NCBI GenBank assembly: GCA_029204225.1
Contig: CM055092.1
Span: 80,515,271 to 80,579,270 of the forward strand
DNA length: 64,000 nt
Origin: Diphasiastrum complanatum
Lineage: Eukaryota > Streptophyta > Lycopodiopsida > Lycopodiales > Lycopodiaceae
Direction: 5' to 3'
The notes beneath the pieces were generated by a model, which was not told the origin of the DNA, did not search any database, and saw only the letters and a program-made list of their open reading frames with translations. This document shows, piece after piece, positions 11,224 to 25,000 of this stretch. The translations under genes and the position numbers were made by a program. Each line of letters starts with the position of its first letter. Positions within the stretch are counted from its first letter, which is position 1.

Positions 11224-11264
<41 letters not shown>

Positions 11265-11265
<1 letters not shown>

Positions 11266-13661
11266 TGGCTGCTCGTCCCATTTGGGATGAGGTGGAGGTG
11301 ATGCCCGACAAAAAGTGTCATTGTCTTTTTTGTCGAAAGCAGTTCACAGGGAATGCCTCTCGAGTTCGAGCACATCTGGGGGGGTTGCGAGTCTGACCCA
11401 CGGGGGGACGCTACGGGATATGCGTTTGTATGGTCATCCCCACTGCAAAGAGGGCTCGCATTATCGAGACATATTCTAAGCCAGTTGTTGAGCCCGACGA
11501 GCTGTCCATAGATGTCGCATACTCTATTTCCACTGGTGCACCCACTGCCACCGCCCCTGCCATTGGTACACCCAGCGCCACCGCCCCCACCGTCACATCT
11601 GCACCCGCCACCGCCTCCGCCTCCGCTTTCTCCACAGCCACCCGTACCCCCTCCACCAGTACTCTGCATGGATCCACAGCCTCCACTGCTGCACCTACGC
11701 CTCTGCCATCACCGTCAGATCTGCACGGCTCGTCCACATCCTCCGCTTCCGCACCTGCACCTATGCCACCACCTCCAGATCCGCATCGTCCATCCACATC
11801 CTCCCAGCCATCCACATCCCGAGGCACCAGACAGATGTCCATGTCGGGATCTTTCAAAGAGGGCCAGCACAGAGAGGCCACCAGGACCATAGCACAGATG
11901 TTCTATGACCTGAACCTCCCCTTTATCATGGCATCATCCTGCATCTTTCGAGAGGCTATCTCAAAAGTTGCAGTCTATGGGCCTGGCTACACACCACCCA
12001 CAGCCGACACACTACGCGGCCCTTTGCTCCAGGACCAGGTTGCATCAGTTAGAGAGAGACTGGCCGCACTGCATGAGGCTTGGGATAGATATGGCTATTC
12101 CACAATGGCTGATGGGTGGACTAATCGTCGCAGACGTCCACTCATCAACGTGATTGTTTCTAGTTGTTACGGTTCCATGTTCTTGCGTAGCATCAACGCC
12201 TCCGAGGCAGGGAGAGTACATTCGGCCAAGTACATTTACGGCATCATTCGTGCAGTGATAGAGGAGGTCGGGCCACAACGCGTTGTCCAGGTATAATCTT
12301 CTTTCATTAGTTGCTTGGTCATTTACTGCTTAATGTTGATACAATAGTTTTGCGTAGTTTTCGATTGATTGCAATGTGTTTCCAAGTTGTGAACTGATTG
12401 TGTGAACGTATCGCGAAAGGTTGTGACGGACAATGCGTCCAACTGCCGCGGTATGGGGGAGCTTCTTATGGCAGACTACCCCTCCATTGTTTGGACTCCA
12501 TGTGTCACACACTCACTGGACCTCCTCCTGCATTCCATCGGGCGCCTGCCTTGGGTTAGTGAGATTCTTACGAGGGCACTTGCGGTTGTGGACTTCGTCA
12601 CACGCAAGCGTCGCATGACAGCCCTTTTTCGCACATTCAGCAGGTAAGCTGCTACTTATTTTTTGGCTCGTTCAAGATGCTTCTTTATTTTTTGCTCGTT
12701 TCATGTGTGCCTCTCATTCCGTTTGTCAATGCAGGCTCGACTTGAAGAAGCCCGCTCACAGCCGCTTCGCCTACCAGTTCATCATACTTGAGCGGCTACA
12801 CAAGCTCAAGGGTGAATTGCGGCACATGGCCACTTCTGCGGAGTTCACCGCCATGGACCTGTCCACGACCCCAGAGGGCTTGGCCTTCCATGACATCTTA
12901 TTCATGGAGCCTTTTTGGGTGGATATGCAGCAATTGATGGACATCATGCACCCCATTTACTCTGTTCTGAGGCTCGTTGATCGCGAGGGGTGCACGATGG
13001 GCCTCATTTACGAGTTCATGGACCGCATAGGCAAGTCTCTCCAGCATTCTGAGCTGGACCCTGCCAGGTATAAATTTTTCCGTCTCACCATCCTTACTTC
13101 CATTTCGCAATCTGTTTCGTCTTGCTGTCGCAACACGATGGTATGTAGCTGTTGCCTCCACGTGGTTTGGTCCATAGGTTGGAGCCTATCAGGCGCTTGT
13201 GGCAGCGACGCTGGGATAAGTTTCACCGGCCCATTCACAGTGTGGCCCACATATTGCAATGTGTTTCCAAGCTGTGTACACACTACCTGGATTATGGACT
13301 CTCACACTGTTTGCGGTTTACACTTGGACCGTTTCGGGTTTCTTTCCACCAACTTGCTATTGAGACCGGTCGTTATGACGGTACTCCACGTGAGGGCAGA
13401 CTATGTCGGATATGTTCCTTGGGAGAGATTGAGTCAGAGGAGCATTTCCTCTTTAGATGTTCGATCTACTATGAGATTTGTGGGCGCTATCATTGCCTTT
13501 TCAGGGATGCACCCACTTTATGCTCTCTCATCGCTTATGTGGATCCTAGATGTGTTGCCCTTATGGTATATGAGATGTCCTGGCTGTGGAGAGCCCAGTT
13601 TCCAATGGATAGGGATACACAGCCTCAGGTCACGGACTTTTTCTCCAATCATCATCCATGA
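11265..13661 (+). pseudogene. hAT-like DUF659 transposase fused in frame to a reverse-transcriptase-type zinc finger
   Basis: Proposed exons are 11265-12290, 12420-12643, 12735-13067 and 13178-13661; all three introns obey GT-AG and phases agree. The protein begins with a BED finger (CHCLFC at residues 18-23, H37), but an in-frame TGA at 11394-11396 follows a G7 run (11378-11384). In another frame that run reads HLGGC, giving the fourth zinc ligand. From M at 11430 there is a Pro/Ser/Thr/Ala-rich linker, then DUF659 (DLNLPF..YGPGYTPP..RGPLL) and two RNase H-fold Asp motifs: MADGWT (first Asp, near 12109) and VVTDNASN (second, 12420). The hAT part reaches HRPIHSVAHILQ near 13257. The expected third acidic residue and dimerisation domain are then replaced by sequence resembling zf-RVT of LINE-type pol (CRIC..HFLFRC, near 13400-13460). 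If translation starts at 11430 the product is about 633 aa. I infer either a decayed transposase or an exapted chimera. Confidence 0.7.
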
Positions 13662-13954
13662 GCAGATTAAGATTAAGATGATGATATAGATACTGACCTA
13701 ACCCATCGTGACCAGAGATAGTGCTTGACCTCAAGTATTACCACTGCTCATGCACCTACGCTTACCAGGAGAGTTTGTCTTCAACTCCATACTCGTTAGA
13801 GTCAGTGTCCTCAGAGACGACACATACGACATTAGCATCCATCTTCTACCGCAGTATCATCCTCTGGGCCTCGTCTCACACACGTTCTTCAGTAGCCTCA
13901 ATTGATATCACATATAGTTCTATCTCTTGGATATTTTTTTTTTTTTGGGTTTAG

Positions 13955-14740
<786 letters not shown>

Positions 14741-16447
14741 CTTTGGCATTCTAGCCCATTTTCTATGCTCCTGGGTTTTGATCATACTTTTTTGTTCAAC
14801 CACTAGCTATGGCTAAATCATGTTCATAACTTTGTATGAGTCTTTTTTGATATGATGGATATAAGTCCAGCAATTCCAATATTGTGTAGATTGAACAGGT
14901 GTTTTCTGCCTATCAGCGATAAACATGATGCGCTCTACTACATCGCTTCAAATTGGTTTAGTAGGTAGCAATTGTTTACTTGCCATCTTTCATATGTACG
15001 AATGCCTCTTCGCTTGCAGAGGGCAGCGATGGAATAGCTACTTTGTAGCAGATTTTTAACTTCAAACTAAAACTCTGATGTATGCTTTTGTCCAGCTATG
15101 GACAACTAGCATGATATCTTCACTTTTGATGATGGTTTTGCAAGATAGATGGGCTCTTTATTCAGCAAGCTCCATCCTTTCAGTTTTTTGGACACTATAA
15201 ATGAAAATACACACTACTGCCCAGTGATGGACAATAGGTTCACCTACATTGTTTTGCTCTGAAGGTTTAATGGTTCGTAGGCTTGTTGTCCAACGATGGA
15301 CATGGACAGAAAGCATATGTCTTCTATTAATAATGGTTGTTTCTCACTCTCATACCTTCTATTATCCAACAATGGATAAAAGGAATTTTGATGGCTCACC
15401 TCTAAGAATTGGCTTTACTCTCTATTTTTACAATGAACTAATAGTCTCAAAGAACGTTTTTTACGTTTCCAAGTCTCACTATACAATACTAAACTATTAT
15501 TCGGTGCATGTGATAATGTAGCGTCATCTCTAACTATGGCCTATTACCTTCTACATTTTGGTTCATACTCGAACCGAGCATTATCGTACTCAAAGCAAAG
15601 GTATGTTACCGACTGAAACTTCATAAAGCAAGACGATTTAACACACTCCGTTTACTTTATCTAAACGTTTTCTACTCTTAAACGTAGTTGTGGGCTAATT
15701 ATCCAATTCACCTTGTAGGCGCTCTTGTTCAAGCTCAACCATATCCAATCCACCCCATACCAACCGCTTTCTTTTCTTTTGGAGCTTCCAGTACCTTTCA
15801 AGTTTCATTTTCACAGTGGAATTGTACTCATCCTTCATTTCTCTCCATCCTACTTTTTGAAATGCCTCCACACAAGCTTGTGGCTTGTAATAGTGCTAAA
15901 TCTATGGGTCAAGCTTGAGTATTGTAATTTCAATTTGTTTGCTAGCATAAGACTCTTTTGTATGCAAGATTATGCCCTCCTTGCAGGTCTGGGATTGGTA
16001 TCATGATGGAGGATCCATGGGCAAAGCCACTTCATCTATATATATTCCTTGATATTGCTATTGTCTAGATGTTATAGACAAGTCATGGGATGAAATCAAT
16101 TCATATCCAAAGCAGTTGCACCTTGTGATACATAGGGTGTGGACATAGGACCGAGGTTGTGAAGCACAACCATTTGCAATTGATGTTGAGAGGGAGCAGT
16201 CTGTGCTCCTCTCAGAGAAAACTGATAATGTAACTAAAATACAATCGATTGCCTAGTAAGTAGTTGTGGGTTTTGGCTTATTATATATATATTTGCCTCG
16301 CGCTTTGGGTATTTATAAAGAATTGCCCTCCCTTCCCCTCCCCGAATGCAATTGACAACTGAGAATGGTGTTGAGGGATTGGTGAGTCATAATAGAAAGG
16401 GAGGGCTTTGATTGTGTTGCAATTTACTTTAAGTGTCATTGATCTGA
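14741..16447. other. Intergenic, no gene recognised
   Basis: Short frames only (15249-15521, 15688-15918, 15725-16006) with no family resemblance. A short motif ATGGACAA(C/T) recurs near 14387, 15103, 15228, 15295 and 15369. It may be a decayed extension of the repeat to its left. Confidence 0.4.
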
Positions 16448-16569
16448 GGTTAGGGTGCAAGCCTTTCCAGACTATATTATCCATATTCCAATATTACGTA
16501 GGAAACCCGGTTAGGGTGCAAGCCTTTCCAGACTATATTATCCATATTCCCATATTATGTAGGAAACTA
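16448..16569. repeat. 61-bp tandem duplication
   Basis: Copies start at 16448 and 16509, both opening GGTTAGGGTGCAAGCC, and differ at about three positions. Confidence 0.9.
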
Positions 16570-16839
16570 TTTGTAGTTATTGGATTTATTTGGTGCACAT
16601 ATACTAGTCAATGGATATAGACATATGGACGACTATTGTTTGGGAATAATTATTCCAAACTACTCATCATTAAATTTTCTGTTTGGAAATGATTATTCTA
16701 ATTCTTGCTCCATCATAACTTGAGGACATATGTTTCTTGTTATTTGAAGGGTAAGGTGATCATTCGCTTAGTGTTTTATGTGAGTTAATGAGAATTAAGC
16801 TAACATGAGGCCCTTCGCTTGGAGACGATCAAACCCATC

Positions 16840-19830
16840 TAGAGGATTTATCATTCAGAATGGTCGTTTCCATGTCCGCCTTAAACCGTTCAATGCCTAG
16901 ATTGTTCTTGGGGGTTGGCCTAGAACTCTGTTTGGCGATACTGAACTAGTATTCGGGAAGGTGAAAAGGGGGTCCATTTCCTATTCCCTTATAGTGTCCT
17001 TTTAAGAAAGAAACATGTTTATGAGCAAACGAAGCTGGAATTGTGCAGTAGAGGGATCCTTGGGTTCATATCAGACAAACGAACATGGGGCCACCTTCCG
17101 TCCGACGTTTCGGTATGTATCAACTAATTCCGACCAATTCATGGTCCTATAGGCCTATTTTTCCAAAAACCTTTCTTCTGTCTCGAGATTACATAGTTGT
17201 CTCTCTATTCGTACATAACTATTTAAGGTCAAAATTGTTCCTAGGGGTTGGCCTCAAAGTTGCCCACTTGACGAAGCAAACAGTTGGGGCAACCGACTCC
17301 GTTCGGCGATACTAGACCAATAGTAGGGAAGGTGAAAAACTGGTTCATTTCATATGCCTTAAGAGCATACTTTCCTAGCACAAAGTGTATTTTCGGGCAA
17401 ATGAAACTGGAATTGAGCAGTATAGGGTCTCTTGGATTTGTATTGGACACACGAACATGTTCATGGGAAACTGAAGCCAGAATTGAGCAACAGAGGGTCC
17501 CTTGGGTTTGTGTGGACACACGAACCTGTGGCCACCTTCCGTTCAACATTTCGGTAGGTATCAACTGATTCCGACCATTTCATGGTTCAAAAGGCCAAGT
17601 TTCCTAGAAGCCCTTCTTGGGTATGATCTTTGCAAGACCATTTCTTTGTTCGTATGATTCGTTCAAGGCCTAGATTGTTCCTACGGGTTCGCCTCAAAGT
17701 TTCTCCCTGGCCAAAACAAATGGCTAGGAGAACCGACTCTGTTCGGCATTCATGGACCAGTATTCCCAAAGGTGGAAAACTAGTCCGTCGTCACCTATGC
17801 CCTAATAGTGTCCTTTCTGGCATGAAGCGTGATTCCAGACAAACGAAGTCGGAATTGAGCAACAGAATGTCCTTTGAGTTCGTATCAGACAGATGAATCT
17901 GTGGCCACATTTTATCTGACTTTTCGGCATGTATCAACGTATTCCAAATAATTCTTGGTCCGACAGGTCTAGTTTCCATGAAGCTGTTCTTGAGTCTATG
18001 ATTTGCATAGCCATTTCCATGAACCGTTTAAGTCCTAGTGTCCATGAACCGTTTAAGTCCTAGATTGTTCATGTGGGTTCCCTTCGACGTTGCCCACTGG
18101 CGGAAACAAATGGTTGAGAAAACCGACCCTTAAATCCTTGGCACACTTGTGGCCACCTTCCATTTGATGTTCCGACATGTACCAACTAATTTCGACCAAC
18201 AACTTGTCTAGTTTTCCAAAAGCCCTTCTTGGGTATGGACTTTGCATAGATGTTTATCTGTTTGTACATAATCGTTCAAGGTCTAAATTGTTTCTGCGGG
18301 TTGGCCTTGACGTTGCCTCCTGGACGAAACAAACGGCTGGGACAACCTACTCTGTTTGGCGATACTGGACTAGTATTAGGGAAGGTGGAAAACTAGTCCA
18401 TTTCTTATGCCATAATAGAATATTTTTTGGCACGAAGTACTTTTCCAAACAAACAAAGAATAAATTGAATAGCAGAGAGTCCCTTGGGTTCGCATCACAC
18501 ACACAAACCTATAGCCACCTTTCGTTCGACGTTTTGGCATGTATCAACTGATTTCAACCTAATCATGGTCTGACGTGCCTAGTTTTTAAAAAGCCTTTCT
18601 TGGGTTTGACATTCACATAACCATTATTATGTTTGTGCAGAACCGTTCAATTCCTAAAGTATTCAGGAAGGCTAAAAGCTAGTCCATTTCCTATGCTGTA
18701 ATAGCGTACTTTCCTAGCACAAAGTGTGTTTTCGGATAAACAAAGTCAGAATTGCGCAGCAAAGGGTCCCTTGAGTTCATATCAGACAGACGAACATGTG
18801 GTCACCTTCCATCTAACATTCCGGCATGTAACAACCAATTTCTAGTTCCAAAAGCCTATTTTTCTTGAAGTCGTTCTTGGGTTTGTAATTTGCATAGTCG
18901 TAACTCTATTGGTGATGAGTTGTCTAATGGCTAGATTGTTTCTGTGGGTTGCCTCGACGTTGCCCACGAATGAAAACAAACAGCTGGGAAAAACAGCTCA
19001 TTCGACGTTTTTGGGCCTGTATTCAAGAAGCTGAAAAACCAGGACATTTATTTTGCTCTAATAGTGTCCTTTTCGGTACGAACTTTGTTTTCAGAAAAAC
19101 GAAGCCAAAATTGAGCAACATAAGGTCTCTTGGATTCGTATCGGACACACAAATCTGTGGCCCACTTCTGTCCCGACATTCCAGCAAGTGTCAACTGATT
19201 CTGACCAATTTCCTATACAAAAGGCTGATTTGTCCATAAACTATTCTTGTGTCCAGAATTTGCATGGTTGTTTCTATGTTTGTACATAGTTTTTCAAGGC
19301 ATAGTTTTTTCTAATAAGTTTGCTCAATATTGCCCACTTGATGAAACAAACAGTTGGAAAAACAGACTCTGTTCAGCGATATTGGACCAATATTTGCGAA
19401 GGTGAAAAACTAGTCCATTCAATATGCCCTAACAGTGTCATTTTCGGCACAAAGTGTGTTTCTGGAAAAACGAAGTCAAAATTGAACAGTAGAGAGTCCC
19501 TTGGGTTTGTATCGGACACATGAACCTGTGGCCACCTTTTGTATGACGTTCTGACATGTATCAATTGATTCCAACCAATTATTGGCCCTACAGCCTAGTT
19601 TCCTAGAAGCCCTTATTGGGTCCGAACTTTGATGGCCGTTCTTCTATTCTCACATAATCGTCCAAGGCCTAGATTGTTCCTCCATGTTTACCTCGATGTT
19701 GCCACACAAACCTAAGGCCACCTTCTGTTCGACATTCCGACATGTATGAACTGATTCCAACCAATTTCTGGTCCGGAAGGTCTATTTTCCTTGAAATCGT
19801 TCTTGGGTATTTCTTTAGAAAGAAAAACTT
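16840..19830 (+). repeat. Satellite-like array B (~365-bp unit)
   Basis: About nine copies. The GGCCACCTTCC-type anchor lies near 17091, 17531, 17901, 18155, 18515, 18800, 19160, 19530 and 19710. The anchor GTCCATTTCCTATGCC lies near 16973, 17341, 17786, 18396, 18682, 19045 and 19413. Full spacing clusters at 360-370 bp, with shorter and longer units from indels. A ~70-bp internal duplication sits at 17401-17530. Array A carries the same unit in reverse. No protein family is recognisable in any frame. Confidence 0.8.
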
Positions 19831-20071
19831 GAATTGACTTCTTATTTTTTCAATGAAGAATGTCTAGGAGCATAATGATGCATGTTTTTAGTATCAAATG
19901 ATTATGATGCTCAAAAGTAAAGTTATGCTTAATATGTTCAAGAATCGATGCTGAATGTTTGTAGAATCTTGTTTGCCTCTTTAAAACCCTCTTTTTTAAT
20001 TTCAAAATTGGAGAAACATCATCATTGTAGATTCATTATAATATTGGAAGACACATTATAAGCATGCGAGC

Positions 20072-21243
20072 TTGTCACAAACTAGCACATTCTCTAAGTG
20101 TGACACTTGCACAAATATTAAGTTGCAACTCAAATCTACCAAGGTAGAGACTGAGAGAAATAAGCTATTCAAAGAAAAAAAGAGACAGATACGTTTTTGC
20201 TTTTTCTCTTTCCTCACGGCTGTAGGAGTATTTGAGATGGTGCAGTTGGAATTTTTGATGGTGGGTCACACTCATGAAGATGTGGATGGCATGTTTGGAA
20301 ATTTTTCTGAATGTGTAAGAACAAAGTGTGTTTGTCACATTTAATGGAGTGCTTTCGAAATTGCACAAAAAAACATCCGGTGCCTTATTTGGTGCAAGAA
20401 GTGCCTAATTTTAAGTCATCTATTGAAGGTCTTCTTTGTGACAAAGAACAAAGACTTGTGGGCCACTCGAAATCCTTGCAATTTCGTTTCTTTGTGAAAG
20501 ATGGCATTCCAATCATGCAGTACATGATGCACCCAAATGCAAATGAGTGGATTCCTTGGAAAGGCATTCAAATATGGAAGGTTGATGACTATGGGCATTC
20601 TCTTCTGCCAACTGAAAGTCCTAAAGCACTACCATTGTTTCCTTTTCTCAAAGAAAGAGACATGATCAATGGCAGAATTCATAGGTACTTGAAATACTGG
20701 GATTGGAGGGACATCTTCAAAATCCATTGAACCCATTTGAATTTACAATGTTCATCACTCCTGTGATTACCTACTGGAGACAAATTCGCGCTCTCATGAA
20801 TAGCAAACAATATGAGGAGTACCAAGATGGTTTTTGGCCTAATACTCGTTGGAGAGATTCTACTATTCTTGAAAATGATGCAAATTCAGATGCTAATGAA
20901 ATAGAAGAACATTATTGCGGACCAACATGCGGGAGACTAGTGGAAGCATTCAGGCCTCAAGTAGATGTTCATAAAAGAAATTTTGTTAAGATTTGACCAC
21001 CATCAGATGACGAAAATGGCAATGAAGAAGATGCGATGTATCCTATTTGGTTGGGAGTCACATTATCACAGGTTGAAACAGATAAGAGATCCAATAACTA
21101 CATGAAAATATTGGTGCAATGGTGGGGCCCATGTTTTAGAGGAAACATGTTAGAAAAGGAATGCTACCAAAATTGTTGGAGTAAGCAATGGAAAGTGAAC
21201 CTTAATGATCCAGAGAGATGGAAAAATGTTTCAAGCATAGTCT
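20072..21243 (+). pseudogene. Broken transposon-related gene with GHTHEDVD motif (DUF7869-like)
   Basis: Three frames must be joined: 20072-20340, about 20311-20715 and about 20715-21243. Frame changes fall near 20335 and 20715, and a stop lies at 20994-20996. The start (FSKCDTCTNIKLQLKSTK) and then EFLMVGHTHEDVDGMFGNFSE (20245-20310) resemble uncharacterised transposon-derived proteins that carry a GHT-x-ED-D motif, grouped by DUF7869. In these the acidic residues plausibly belong to an RNase H-like fold. The C-terminal part (MYPIWLGVTLS..ILVQWWGP..NCWSKQWKV) resembles the small beta-rich tail of the same proteins. The 5' half of the usual protein is missing. Location immediately beyond array B may be coincidence. 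The family name is from memory of motif style and needs a profile search. Confidence 0.55.
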
Positions 21244-22552
<1,309 letters not shown>

Positions 22553-22620
22553 CAAATTTATAGTCTCAAAATGTTGCAAGAGTCTCAAATTTCCTAAAAC
22601 TATCTTTATGGGTGATGTTA

Positions 22621-24190
22621 GGATTAGACTCTCATTTGCTCCTCTTCATGCTTGGTTTGAGGACATTGGTCCTTCGATAATCGACGGTTTGGAACCATCG
22701 GTGAGTGAGCTAGTTTACAATTGATTAGATCATATTTGATAAGAATATTGTGAAGATATCTTTGCTGTTTAATAAAGATCAGTCGTCTTGCTCTGTCTCT
22801 GTGGATTTGAATGCCCAGACAATAGTAAGCTTCGTCCAGATCAGTCATGTCGAATTCGGAAGACAACATCTGTTTAGCATCATTCACCAAATTTGTATTG
22901 TTGCTAAAAAGCAACGTGTCGTTGACGTACAAGGTAATGATAATGAAGGATTGTTGCACTGACTTGAAGTAAACATTGCAATTGACAATGCTTGGTTGAA
23001 AACATTGTCGGATGAGAAATGTGTTGATCTTCTAAAACCAAGCTCTGGCTGATTGCTTCAAGCCATAAAGTGCCTTATGGAGTTTACAGACATGATGTTT
23101 CATATCTTTGAGAACGTATCCTTCTAGCTAGAGCATATAGATGTCTTCTACGATGACTCCATTCAGATAGGCTGTCTGTACATTTAGCTTATGCACTTCA
23201 AGGTCGGCTGCTACAGCGTACGATAGGAGGGCTCGGATCGATGAATGCTTGACTACCGGACTAAAAGTCTCGTTGTAGTCGATGTTGGGGATCTAAGTGA
23301 ATCCTCGTGCTACCAGTCGTTCCTTTCTTCGGTCAATGCCTCCAGTGGCGTTGTACTTGATCTTAAAGACCCATTTGCAATCGATAAGATTGCAACCAAC
23401 AAGAGCTTTGACTAGTGACCATGTCTGGTTCTTGATCAGGGAGGAATACTCTAAGTCCATCACTTCTCTCCAGAGATCGGAGTCTGGTTGGCTAAGTGCC
23501 TCTTCGACAGTAGTCGGTTTCTGCATTAAAAAATAGACAGACTCAGGAATATACCTCGTGGGCTAAGTGCGCACTCGGTTCGACCTTCTTGGAGGAGGTG
23601 GTGTCGGTTGATGATCCAATCCTTGGACTTGTTGTTGTTGAGAGACAATAACGTCTTCTTATGACTCACTATCGAAGAGTTGATCGACTATAGGCATGCT
23701 TGAGTTTGAGGCTCAAATTGTCGTGTCGGAGGTAGGTGTCGAAGGTTCACATGGAACTTTATCCTTGCCTTTGAAGTTGATAAACTGATTCTCCATAAAG
23801 ACTATCTCTGCTAAACAAAATCTGTTGGGTCTCAGAGTCATACAGCTTGTAAGGATTGTTAGATGAAGTATATTCGATAAGGATGGTCTTGAGACCTTGG
23901 AAGTTGAATTTCTTTCTTGTCTCCTTTGGGATCTATGCAGAGGCAATGCATCCGAATACTAGGTTCCTCATCGAAGGCTTAGATCCTTTCTAAATCTCAT
24001 GGGGTGTTTTGCCTGAGAGGGCCTTGGTCGAACATATGTTATGGATGTAGGCTACAGTGGAAACAGCTTCAGCCCAGAAGCTCTTCAACAAAGATGTGTG
24101 TGCTAGCATGCATTTGGCTGACTCGACTAGGGTACGATTCTTCCTCTTGGCTAATCCATTCAACTGAGGTAAATAAGGATTGATAAACTG
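22621..24190 (-). pseudogene. Ty1/copia pol remnant (integrase end, RT)
   Basis: Read on the minus strand from 24190 down, the order is: the end of the integrase core (RKNRTLVESAK..., 24130-24000), the integrase C-terminal region (ETRKKFNFQGLK..., 23946-23713), the RT start (WREVMDLEYSSLIKNQTW..WVFKIKYNATG, 23526-23293), RT middle (LEVHKLNVQTAYLNG.., KALYGLKQSARAW, about 23270-23040) and the RT palm (ITLYVNDTLLFSNN, 22959 onward). The normally invariant YVDD is YVND, so the active site lost an Asp. Several stops and frameshifts break it. Gag, protease, RNase H and LTRs were not found attached. Confidence 0.85.
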
Positions 24191-25000
24191 ACAAAATTTT
24201 CAGGAATGTTCACGTGTGGGGATGATCCACAAGTATGATAGATCTTATTAAGATTTATGATTAGCACAATAATCTGATTCTAGATTGAATAGCAAGATCT
24301 AGTACAGAACTTATGGCTTAACCACAATCTAGCATGCTAAGAATCAGGTAATGAGGATAGCAATGAATTATAAATGAGCAAAAGTACAAGAGTTTAGTGT
24401 ATGAGCATTAGCCTCAACACGAGTTAGAGAGAGAAAGAGAGAGAGAGAGATATATATATATATATATCAAGCAAAAATGGTGTAGATCCAAAATGGCATG
24501 AGATAGCTACAAAGTTTTGGGTCTTCATCAAAGATTATGAGAATAGCTACACATATATATGGAGTTTGAGGCAGCTCGAGGTAGAACCACATCCATCCAC
24601 CTTTCAATCACATCTAAAGTGGAAACTAGAGTCTAAGTGACATTTGTCATATCTCATGCATGTATCTCTACCTACTTTTACCAAGTTTCCTAGTTCTAAC
24701 TAGAATTGTATAAATCATCATGCATGTGTCCATTTCACTTTGTGCATGCCTTGCATGTCACTATGGATCACTTACAATAAATGCATGTGATATGCCACGA
24801 GATTCTACAAGCATGTTATTTCTAAGTCTACAATCTATATGCAAGTTGTATTCAACCAATTAGATATGACAAATCCATATAGCTTGAGTTCTACCTATGC
24901 CACATTTGGCATTTACATTTATGAAACAACATACTTGCATAGTACAAAGTTTGTAGCAAGCCTAAAGTCAATGGATTATTTCTCAATTTCAACACTCCTC
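24191..25000. other. AT-rich spacer between copia remnants
   Basis: No domain recognised. It holds a GA/TA microsatellite at about 24426-24468. It may be LTR or leader sequence of one of the flanking copia remnants, but no end motifs were found. Confidence 0.35.

Noticed and set aside
11411-11892. Minus-strand Gly/Asp-rich frame and plus-strand Pro-rich frame in the transposase linker
   Set aside because: Shadows of the Pro/Ser/Thr/Ala-rich linker. The frame continuous with DUF659 and the splice sites is the other one.
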